Positions 24,629 to 31,271 of a stretch of DNA of 31,271 bases are shown here, piece after piece. A program made the translations under genes and the position numbers. The stretch is taken from assembly GCA_964484785.1 (NCBI GenBank), contig CAZAFD010000010.1, positions 1 to 31,271 on the forward strand. Direction: 5' to 3'. Numbering within the stretch: position 1 is the first letter of the stretch; each line of letters starts with the position of its first letter. Source of the stretch: CAZAFD01 sp964484785 (GTDB lineage: Bacteria > Pseudomonadota > Alphaproteobacteria > Rickettsiales > UBA1997). The notes under the pieces were generated by a model. The model was given only the letters and a program-made list of their open reading frames with translations. It was not told where the DNA came from and did no database searches.

Positions 24629-26455
24629 ATGTTTTTTAAAAAAATAAGAAAGAAAAAATATAATACTTTAAATATAGCACAAAGACTAATTAAAGATTAT
24701 ATTTTACCGAATAAGTGGAGTTTTTTGTTGGCTATAGTCTTTATGTCTTTGTCATCTATTCTAGTAGGGTATAGGGCCTATCTAATGAAGCCAGCGATCG
24801 ATAAGATCTTTGTGAATAAGAATATTCATCAGTTATTTGTTATAGCCGGGAAAATGTTGGTTGTTGGTTTGAGTCTATGCCTTATTAACTATGTTCATGC
24901 CTATATTTTGCACAAGACTAATGAAAGGATTAGGTATAGTTTGTATGAAAGACTCTTTAATAATTTAATTATTAAAGATATAGAATATTTTAAGAATAGA
25001 TCATCTAGTACAATTTTATCTTATTTTCATGATATTAATGGCCTTATGGAGAGCATAGATCTTATTCTTAATGGATTAATACTTCAGTTTTTGACTCTTG
25101 TTGTTTTGATTAGTTTGATGCTTTATCAAAATTTTACACTTTCGATAATTTCTGTTTGTAGTTTTATTTTTATTGTAAAGCCAATTGTAAATATAAGCAA
25201 AAATATTAAGGCTATAGCAGCCAAGAGAACCGACAGTCTTGTTAGTTTATATTCAGATATTGGGGAATCTTTTGACAATATACAAGTTATTAAGTCTAAT
25301 GGCACAGAAGGTTTTGAAATAGAAGGGAATAAGAAGACAGTTGAGGGATTATATCATTTCAGTAAAAAAATATTTAAACACTCTTTATTAGCTGCACCTA
25401 TTTTAGAATTTACAAGTTCATTTAGTTTTGCCTTGGTATTGCTATATGGTGGTTTTAATGTTATCAGAGGTACCTCCACTGCCGGTGAATTTTTTACATT
25501 CCTTACAGCCATGTTGAGCGCATATAAACCAGCTAAATCATTCAGTGGTTTGAATGTTAAAATGCAATCAGCTATGATTGCTGCTTCTAGAATCTATTCT
25601 ATAATTGATAATAAGCCTACGATTCAGGAAAAAGAGGATGCTATCACCTTAACAAAAGTTAAAGGAGATATAGAGTTTAAGAATGTGTCATATTACTACA
25701 AACTGTTTGATAGTAAAAAAGATGTTGTTGATACACGATTTACTTTAAGCAAAGAGGCAGCGGTTGATAATCTTAATTTTGTAATTAAATCAGGTCATTC
25801 CTATGCATTAGTTGGTCATTCTGGTAGCGGTAAGTCTACCATTTTTAATTTAATTTTAAGATTTTTTGATCCTAGTTATGGTTGTATTACTTTAGATGGT
25901 GTAAATTTAAGAGATTTAAGTTTTAAGACCTTGAGGGATAATATTTCGCTTGTGAGCCAAGATGTAAAATTATTTGATGCCTCTATATATGATAACATTA
26001 GGTACGCAAAACAGGATGCAACAGAAGAGGAGATTATGCTAGCGGCCAAGATGGCAAATGTAGAAGAGTTCGCTGAAAACATGAGCGGTGGCTATAATAG
26101 CATGATTGGACCTAATGGTATTCTATTATCGGGTGGGCAGAAACAGAGAATATCTATAGCTAGAGCCTTATTAAAAAACAGTCCAATTTTATTATTAGAC
26201 GAGGCAACTTCCGCCTTAGATCCAATTTCAGAGCACTTGATTCAAGAGGCTTTAAGCAAACTTATGGTAAACAAAACAACCATAATAATAGCACATAGGT
26301 TATCTACCATTATTAATTGTGATTGTATTTTTGTTTTTGAACATGGTAGATTAAAGGAACATGGTACACATGATGAATTGATACATAATAATTTTATTTA
26401 TAAGGACTTATATGATAGGCAATTTAATAAAAAGAGTAAAAACAAATCTGCATAG
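24629..26455 (+). CDS. MsbA-like ABC exporter
   Basis: A 608-residue half-transporter: an exporter membrane domain with six helices between about residues 30 and 300, then the ATPase domain with Walker A GHSGSGKST (396-404), signature LSGGQKQRISIARALL (500 onward), Walker B PILLLDEATSALD and AHRLST. The ATPase has a long insertion just before Walker A (about 360-380, DSKKDVVDTRFTLSKEAAVD). Similar genes in Rickettsiales are called MsbA, the flippase for lipid A or phospholipid. Its 3' end overlaps the acyltransferase gene by 44 bases and lnt follows, a lipid-handling context that supports lipid export over peptide export. No lipid A genes are in the window, so the substrate is open. Confidence 0.92.
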   Translation: MFFKKIRKKKYNTLNIAQRLIKDYILPNKWSFLLAIVFMSLSSILVGYRAYLMKPAIDKIFVNKNIHQLFVIAGKMLVVGLSLCLINYVHAYILHKTNERIRYSLYERLFNNLIIKDIEYFKNRSSSTILSYFHDINGLMESIDLILNGLILQFLTLVVLISLMLYQNFTLSIISVCSFIFIVKPIVNISKNIKAIAAKRTDSLVSLYSDIGESFDNIQVIKSNGTEGFEIEGNKKTVEGLYHFSKKIFKHSLLAAPILEFTSSFSFALVLLYGGFNVIRGTSTAGEFFTFLTAMLSAYKPAKSFSGLNVKMQSAMIAASRIYSIIDNKPTIQEKEDAITLTKVKGDIEFKNVSYYYKLFDSKKDVVDTRFTLSKEAAVDNLNFVIKSGHSYALVGHSGSGKSTIFNLILRFFDPSYGCITLDGVNLRDLSFKTLRDNISLVSQDVKLFDASIYDNIRYAKQDATEEEIMLAAKMANVEEFAENMSGGYNSMIGPNGILLSGGQKQRISIARALLKNSPILLLDEATSALDPISEHLIQEALSKLMVNKTTIIIAHRLSTIINCDCIFVFEHGRLKEHGTHDELIHNNFIYKDLYDRQFNKKSKNKSA

Positions 26456-27428
26456 ACGGTTTAAATCTTTTTATCATAGATCTAAGTTTTTACAGAAGAT
26501 TGGTTCTGGTTTAAAACACATAAGATACTTAGACATTTCCATACAAAAGCGTAATTTGATTAATAGTTTGAAGATCTTATATAAAAAGTCCTTAATTCTT
26601 ACTAAGATTATTTTGAGAGGAGTAGTAATCTGTCTTAAAAACCTTGTTAGGTTATTGGCCTATCTTAAAAGAGAGACCGTAAATTGGTTTAAATCAGATA
26701 AGGTAAAACAAGGTGTTAAAAGTATTTTACGAAATGATTTAGTACAATATGTTGTGTGTTTTGTAATATCTCTTTACATAAGATTTGTTTATATGACCTC
26801 TAGGGTTCAAATCTGTGGTACTACCGAAAAATACCTCAATTTGTTACAACAAAATAAACCGACTATTGTCATGACTTGGCATGGAAGAATTTTTATAGCC
26901 AGTTCTGTGATAGAAAAGTTAGTTAAAAAGATCTCTTATAGGAACCGTTTAGTTGTTTTATCTAGCGGTCATAAAGATGGTGAAATAGCTAGTAAGACTA
27001 TGATGTTTTTTAATTATAAAAAAATCACAGGTTCTACCATAAACAAAAATACAACAAATGATAAAGCCAAGTCCCTAGCTATAAGAAGTTGTTTTGAGTT
27101 GTTAAAAGAATTAAAAGAAAACAAATCTTCTGTCTTTCTTGCTCCTGATGGACCAAGAGGGCCAAGGTATAAAATTAATAGTAGTATTACTGATATTGCT
27201 CATAAAACACAGGCTTATTTATTTCCGGTAGCTGTATCATATTCAAGAAAAAAACAATTAAATTCTTGGGATCAATTTCAAATTCCTTGGCCTTTTTGTA
27301 AAATAAAAGTAGAATTCTTAGAGCCGCTTTATGTTAAAAACAAGACAGATATTGATAATATTAATCAAGAACTAGAAGTAGTTATGAATACTAAGCTTGC
27401 AGAAAATGATTCCAAGCTTACAGCTTAA
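26412..27428 (+). CDS. DUF374 lysophospholipid acyltransferase-like protein with N-terminal extension
   Basis: The C-terminal 230 residues match the DUF374 family of the acyltransferase superfamily: TIVMTWHGRIFIASSV (WHGR at 156-159), SSGHKDGEIASKTM, then FLAPDGPRGPRYKI (DGPRGP at 246-251) and LFPVAVSYSRK. Such proteins probably acylate a lipid at the inner membrane. The first 105 residues are an unusual extension, highly basic with amphipathic and hydrophobic stretches. The only ATG before the domain is at 26412, inside the upstream ABC gene. Either the extension is real or translation begins at a GTG/TTG nearer the domain. The gene also overlaps lnt by 23 bases, so all three are probably coupled. 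Confidence 0.85.
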   Translation: MIGNLIKRVKTNLHRRFKSFYHRSKFLQKIGSGLKHIRYLDISIQKRNLINSLKILYKKSLILTKIILRGVVICLKNLVRLLAYLKRETVNWFKSDKVKQGVKSILRNDLVQYVVCFVISLYIRFVYMTSRVQICGTTEKYLNLLQQNKPTIVMTWHGRIFIASSVIEKLVKKISYRNRLVVLSSGHKDGEIASKTMMFFNYKKITGSTINKNTTNDKAKSLAIRSCFELLKELKENKSSVFLAPDGPRGPRYKINSSITDIAHKTQAYLFPVAVSYSRKKQLNSWDQFQIPWPFCKIKVEFLEPLYVKNKTDIDNINQELEVVMNTKLAENDSKLTA

Positions 27429-28890
27429 GGGTTATAACAAGTTATTTATTTATGGTTTACTAACCTGCCTAGCCTTTGCGCCTATTTATTGTGTATTTGT
27501 TTTATTTTTTACCTTACCCTTCCTCTTAAAGGAAATATCTGTGAGTACTTCTACAAAGGAGGTTTTTTATAAGGGTCTTGTTTTTGGGTGCGGATATTTC
27601 TTTGGAGGGTTATACTGGGTTACCAATAGTTTATTTGTAGATTTGCGAACCTTCTGGTATTTATTGCCATTTAGCATGTTTTTGATACCGAGTGTTTTTG
27701 CGATATATATTGGATTAACCTCTCTTTGTACTTATTTTGTAGTACATAGATTAAATAATAAGGAATTAGAGGTTATAGTATTTGCTGCTTTCTGGATCAT
27801 ACTGGAATGGATTAGAGGCGTATTATTTACTGGATTTCCATGGAATTTAATAGTTAGTACCTTATGCTTTTCTGATGTGTTATTACAACCAATTAGCTTG
27901 TTAAATTGCTATGGTTACGGTTTTTGTTTGGTAATACTTTATTGTAGTAGTTATATATATAAAAAAAAGTTGTTTTATGGTATAGTATTATTTTTTGTTT
28001 TGTGTGGAGTTTTTGGAATTTGCCGAATTTCCTTCTCCGAAAAGACTTATGGTAATAAGGTTTTTAGAATAGTGCAGCCTAATATAGAACAGAATTTAAA
28101 GTGGGATCCGCATTTATTTAACTTGCATTTAGATAAATTAATAACCCTGTCTAATAAAAATCTTCATAATGATATAGATTATTTAGTTTGGCCAGAAGCT
28201 GCTATACCTTATATTTATAAGAAGGGTGATGAAAAGTTTTTTAAAACCATATACAAACAATTGTCTTATAGAAATGGCAAATTAATTACCGGGGTTGTAA
28301 CATATAATCCAATTGAAGAAAAATACTACAATAGTATCATTTTTACTAAATATGGAAACGAAATAGACTATTACTACAAAGTTAAGCTTGTTCCGTTTGG
28401 AGAATTTGTACCATTTAAGAACTTTATACCTTTTGTGAAAAAGATAACAGAAGGATATTATGATATAGATAAGGGGTATAATAAGATGTTAAAGTTAGAT
28501 GATATTTTAGCGAAACCAATAATATGTTATGAATCTATTTTTTATGATAGTATAAATGTTTCTAGAGCCGAATTTATATTAAACTTAACAAATGATAAAT
28601 GGTTTGGCAATAGTACTGGGCCATATCAACATTTTGATAATATACGATTGAGGGCTATAGAAAATAATTTACCCGCTGTTAGGTGTGCAAACTCCGGTAT
28701 TTCTAGTTTAGTGAATTCTCTAGGTATAGTTGAATATAAAACTAAGTTAGATACAGAAGCTGTGTTTGATGTTCGAATACCAAAGATAAAAAGTTTTTAT
28801 CTCGGGAAAATTAAAGAAGTTTATGTTATCTTTTTTTTGGTACTGCTTAATTGTTACATCTACATATATTTTAAAAGATTCATACATTAA
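27406..28890 (+). CDS. lnt: Apolipoprotein N-acyltransferase
   Basis: Lnt adds the third acyl chain to lipoproteins at the outer face of the inner membrane. The N-terminal half has six or more hydrophobic helices (residues about 10-205), including the GFPWNL motif; the C-terminal half is a nitrilase-type domain. The catalytic residues are all present: Glu264 in VWPEAAIP, Lys327 in YYKVKLVPFGE, and Cys374 in KPIICYES. NLTNDKWFG and AIENNLPAVRCANSGIS complete the pattern. A final helix closes the protein. I chose ATG 27406; a TTG three codons earlier is possible. It ends the ABC/acyltransferase/lnt operon. Confidence 0.95.
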   Translation: MIPSLQLKGYNKLFIYGLLTCLAFAPIYCVFVLFFTLPFLLKEISVSTSTKEVFYKGLVFGCGYFFGGLYWVTNSLFVDLRTFWYLLPFSMFLIPSVFAIYIGLTSLCTYFVVHRLNNKELEVIVFAAFWIILEWIRGVLFTGFPWNLIVSTLCFSDVLLQPISLLNCYGYGFCLVILYCSSYIYKKKLFYGIVLFFVLCGVFGICRISFSEKTYGNKVFRIVQPNIEQNLKWDPHLFNLHLDKLITLSNKNLHNDIDYLVWPEAAIPYIYKKGDEKFFKTIYKQLSYRNGKLITGVVTYNPIEEKYYNSIIFTKYGNEIDYYYKVKLVPFGEFVPFKNFIPFVKKITEGYYDIDKGYNKMLKLDDILAKPIICYESIFYDSINVSRAEFILNLTNDKWFGNSTGPYQHFDNIRLRAIENNLPAVRCANSGISSLVNSLGIVEYKTKLDTEAVFDVRIPKIKSFYLGKIKEVYVIFFLVLLNCYIYIYFKRFIH

Positions 28891-29167
28891 ACCTAACTGG
28901 ATATTAATTTTAAAAAAAGACAATCTAAAAAGCTTATTACTGGCAGTAGCATAGTTATGTGCATGCCCGTAAAATATTTATATCAAAGTATGCTTACTAT
29001 AAGTTGTGTATAAAAGTATGAAGTGTGGGATGTTACTGGTGCAACTTGTTGTCTTATTGATTACTTCAACTCTGAAATTCTTAATATACAAACTTTGTAG
29101 TTCTTTATCTTTTACTTGTTCTAGTTATTACTTTATATAAAATTCAACAATATCTCATATTGTGTGA
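28891..29167. other. Intergenic region without recognisable gene
   Basis: Between lnt and the 3' end of the proline-rich gene I see no supported gene. A 40-codon hydrophobic frame (29018-29140, plus strand) has no ribosome site. A small inverted repeat ATCTCA/TGAGAT lies at 29152-29170. No clear terminator for lnt was found. Confidence 0.5.
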
Positions 29168-29240
29168 GATTTATTTTTACATTCGTGCTAATTTTTTATG
29201 CAAAATTAGCACGAAAATTATTTGTTTATACTCCTCTTCC
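29168..29240 (-). repeat. Shared 3' module, copy A, with 14-bp hairpin
   Basis: This block matches 30486-30563. It holds the final codons (Gly-Arg-Gly-Val, stop at 29226) and a perfect hairpin TTCGTGCTAATTTT / AAAATTAGCACGAA (29182-29195 and 29202-29215, loop TTATGC) starting 10 bases beyond the stop. No T-run follows on either strand. The 28 bases 29168-29195 differ from copy B (30486-30513) at four sites, all C/T changes. Confidence 0.8.
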
Positions 29241-30027
29241 TGGAGTTTTTTGTCCTCCTCGCTGCACTAACAAGCGCCCAGCAAATGTTGTTGGTTTTAA
29301 TGGTGTTGATTTACTATTTAGACCAGATGGTGCTGGAGGTACTGNNNNNNNNNNNNNNNNNNNNNNNNNNNNNNNNNNNNNNNNNNNNNNNNNNNNNNNN
29401 NNNNNNNNNNNNNNNNNNNNNNNNNNNNNNNNNNNNNNNNNNNNGAGGCGGTGTTGTTCTTCCCGGTATGTCACGTGGTGCTGGAGGTACTGGAGGCGGT
29501 GTTGTTCTTCCCGGTATGTCACGTGGTGCTGGAGGTACTGGAGGCGGCGGAGCAGGAGGTAAGGTTTTTTGATCTGTTTCTAAAGTTGTCTGACATTGTT
29601 TAAATGATGCTTCCAAAGCCTGCAAAGCCTCTATATTTACCTGTCTCATCTGTTTAAGCTCAGATATCGGTGCAGATGCCATTTCTAAACCACGCTGTAC
29701 AGCTACATCTATTATTGCTCTAGCATTATCGTTAGATGCGGCTGTTTGCATAGCGTTTTCTGTGCTCTGTTGTATAAACCCTATAGGAAGCATACAACCT
29801 CTTAGCTCTTGTATATATTGTGATTCTTGTTCTATTAGTTCTAAGGCTTTTCCTTGAATATCCTTCATAGTGGCTATATGGGGGTACAAGTTACCTATAT
29901 CCATGTAAATTTTATTTGCTTGCTTGAATCTATTTGTAGATTCTATCATTAACTGTGATATATATTGCAATATCTCTTGTATGTTAGTAAATTGTGAATT
30001 TTCTGGCTCTTGTATTGTGTCTGTCAT
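29226..30027 (-). CDS. Proline-rich repeat protein, candidate secreted effector (interrupted by an assembly gap)
   Basis: I do not recognise the family. From ATG 30027 the product has about 155 mostly helical, Gln/Glu-rich residues (MTDTIQEPENSQFTNIQ start, no signal peptide), then a Pro-run and tandem 16-residue repeats VPPAPRDIPGRTTPPP, then a basic tail with FAGRLLVQRGG and ending PGRGV. The 100 N at 29345-29444 fall inside the repeats. Taken at face value they shift the frame and give a stop at 29314, but if the true gap is any multiple of three the frame joins to VPPAPSGLNSK and the stop at 29226. The tail has net positive charge, as in many type IV secretion substrates of Rickettsiales. 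A TTG at 30084 is a less likely start. Proline-rich repeats often bind host SH3, WW or profilin-type domains; a role here is inference. Confidence 0.72.
29345..29444. other. Assembly gap of 100 N inside a tandem repeat
   Basis: Exactly 100 N, most likely a placeholder length. The bases on the left (29329-29344) equal the last 16 bases of the 48-bp repeat unit, and the bases on the right begin a new unit, so the missing DNA is probably further repeat copies. Confidence 0.9.
29445..29540 (-). repeat. 48-bp tandem coding repeat (two identical full units)
   Basis: Units 29445-29492 and 29493-29540 are identical in all 48 bases and encode VPPAPRDIPGRTTPPP on the minus strand. A degenerate unit begins at 29541 and a partial one ends at 29344 on the far side of the gap. 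Perfect identity suggests recent expansion or ongoing gene conversion. Confidence 0.92.
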
Positions 30028-30485
30028 ATATATTAATATTAATTGTTGCGCTGATAACGTATTAGTGTTTGATTTAAAATACAAGTTCCTGTGTAAATAC
30101 GACTGATTATAGAAGTAATATAATGTTTATTTGATTAAAATAATTTGGTTTTTGTTTTCATATTTTTAATGAAATATATATTAAACGAAAGATATATTCT
30201 TTAATAAAGAAATTATAGTTTATTATTAAAAATAATAAACTCTTGCTGTATCTGGTATATATATTATATACTTCTGTTTTAGGAATAAGTTGTAATATAT
30301 AGGATGTGTGCAAATTAAAGGTAAATTATATGTTTTATGTCTTCACAAAACATGTAATATTCCTCATTTAAATTTTTGATTTCTTTTTTAGTGCCAGAAG
30401 TAGGTTTTTATAACCAAATCTATAATGATATTTATATGTGGTTATTACCCATTATTAACATTAAATGTTGGTATATATAACATAA
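30028..30485. other. AT-rich intergenic region without a gene
   Basis: About 460 bases between the two right-hand genes. I see no supported gene. A perfect 11-bp palindrome with loop AAA lies at 30217-30241 (arm AGTTTATTATT). A TATAAT on the minus strand at 30111-30106 might serve the proline-rich gene, but its -35 is poor. Confidence 0.5.
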
Positions 30486-30563
30486 GATCTACTTCTACAT
30501 TTGTGCTAATTTTATTATTAAATAAAATTAGCACAAAAAGTATTTATTTTATTATCCTCTTCC
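30486..30563 (-). repeat. Shared 3' module, copy B, with 17-bp hairpin
   Basis: This block is the counterpart of 29168-29240. It holds the last codons (Gly-Arg-Gly, stop at 30552) and the perfect hairpin TTTGTGCTAATTTTATT / AATAAAATTAGCACAAA (30500-30516 and 30521-30537, loop ATTA), 14 bases beyond the stop. Relative to copy A the third pair changes from C-G to T-A on both arms, a compensatory change. Confidence 0.8.
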
Positions 30564-31271
30564 GACCAATTTTGGGTGGTTTTTCGCACGTAAAACATGC
30601 TTTGTAGCTGATGTTGGCGATGGTTGTGAGTGTGACTGTGCTTGTTCTTGTCGTGCTCGTAATTCTGCTTCTTGTTTTTGTTTTTCTATTTCTAATAAAA
30701 ATTTTTCTATAAAAAACTGATCTTTATCATGTAGTCTTTGTGCTAGCTTTTGTTTAACTTCTTCTTGTGACAAACCCTTAAATAAGAGCTCTATATGTGT
30801 TATTAATGTTTCGTTATTTTTTTCGAGGGTACTCTCTAACTCTTGTAGTTGATCACGCATTTCTTTGTGAACTGTATTTATAACTTGTACTATTTTACGG
30901 CCCTCTGCAGAAAGGATACTTATATGCTCTGATGGTTTTTCTTTTAATTTTGCGATCGTAGAGCCGTATAATTGGTTTAGATAGTCTATATATTTTTTTC
31001 TATCGTCTATTTCTTTCTGTATGGCAGTGTAAATATCGTTCAATTTTTTCTCAAAATCATAATATCCTCGAATATCATTCTCTAGACCGAAATCTCCTGC
31101 TGGAAGAATGAGCATAGTACATAAACTATGTACACACATATACCTAAGGATAGATTCTTGTTGGTGTGTTAACGCGCGCTCTTTAATAGCGGCTATCGCT
31201 TTCTGAAAGAGTTCTGCATGCATATGTGTGGTTATTTGTCCTCCTTGCGCAGGCACGCTGATTCCTTCTTC
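30552..31271 (-). CDS. Unknown coiled-coil protein, candidate secreted effector (5' end outside window)
   Basis: I do not recognise this protein. The frame is open to the window edge, so at least 239 residues are seen and the true start may lie beyond; GTG 31256 and ATG 31223 are internal candidates, and an AAGGAGG stretch sits 17 bases before that ATG. The visible part begins with a helical region containing two cysteines (YMCVHSLC), then long charged helices with heptad character (from DDRKKYIDYLNQLYG through KEMRDQLQELESTLEKNNE to FLLEIEKQKQEAELRARQEQ). A Ser/Pro/Gln linker (SHSQPSPTS) and a basic tail (KHVLRAKNHPKLVGRG) follow. No membrane helix is visible. The final Gly-Arg-Gly and the hairpin beyond the stop are shared with the neighbouring proline-rich gene, although the bodies of the two proteins differ. 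Confidence 0.75.
   Translation of the reverse strand, partial: EEGISVPAQGGQITTHMHAELFQKAIAAIKERALTHQQESILRYMCVHSLCTMLILPAGDFGLENDIRGYYDFEKKLNDIYTAIQKEIDDRKKYIDYLNQLYGSTIAKLKEKPSEHISILSAEGRKIVQVINTVHKEMRDQLQELESTLEKNNETLITHIELLFKGLSQEEVKQKLAQRLHDKDQFFIEKFLLEIEKQKQEAELRARQEQAQSHSQPSPTSATKHVLRAKNHPKLVGRG

Noticed and set aside
29018..29140. 40-codon hydrophobic frame after lnt
   Set aside because: There is no Shine-Dalgarno site, and the T-rich composition gives hydrophobic residues by chance.
29445..29556. CRISPR-like array
   Set aside because: The 48-bp units are directly adjacent with no spacers and lie in frame in a coding sequence.
29314..30084. Proline-rich gene ending at 29314 and starting at TTG 30084
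   Set aside because: The stop at 29314 arises only because the 100-N placeholder shifts the frame; an ATG at 30027 is a better start.

Overview
The window is an AT-rich stretch of a bacterial chromosome. Gene content points to an alphaproteobacterium of the order Rickettsiales. The main evidence is an L32-PlsX-FabH cluster, a Tim44-like/MltA/Smr cluster typical of alphaproteobacteria, a compact ValRS resembling the archaeal-type enzyme known from Rickettsia, and small genes with mostly weak Shine-Dalgarno sites. Enolase, GalU, MltA, Lnt and aspartokinase indicate a cell that keeps part of glycolysis, a murein layer and lipoproteins. I cannot name the family or genus from sequence alone.

Left part (1-6335): a partial clpX and a prepilin-like gene on the minus strand diverge from rpmF-plsX-fabH-ybeY, a tightly packed plus-strand operon for a ribosomal protein, lipid synthesis and rRNA maturation. 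A one-membrane-helix protein of unknown function with its own good promoter follows, tail to tail with holA.

Middle part (6496-16353): a long plus-strand run holds eno, lysC, galU, hemW, a second prepilin-like gene, a small membrane protein, xth and serS, closed by a clear intrinsic terminator. Beyond it lie three consecutive hairpins, an AAA/DUF4143 protein whose usual catalytic residues are replaced, and an 81-residue unknown.

Right-middle part (16354-21413): a decayed gene, tRNA-Ser(UGA), an ABC exporter, back-to-back hairpins, tRNA-Asn(GUU), and the minus-strand cluster tim44-like, mltA, smr. Then on the plus strand come rlmH, valS and a coupled envelope operon: an ABC exporter, a DUF374 acyltransferase and lnt.

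Right end (28891-31271): this is the most unusual part. Two minus-strand genes encode a helical protein with a proline-rich 16-residue repeat (the assembly is gapped inside the repeat) and a coiled-coil protein cut by the window edge. They are otherwise unlike each other but share about 75 bp at their 3' ends: the last codons plus a long perfect hairpin whose two copies show a compensatory base-pair change. I read them as candidate secreted host-interaction proteins carrying a common 3' cassette. That reading is inference.
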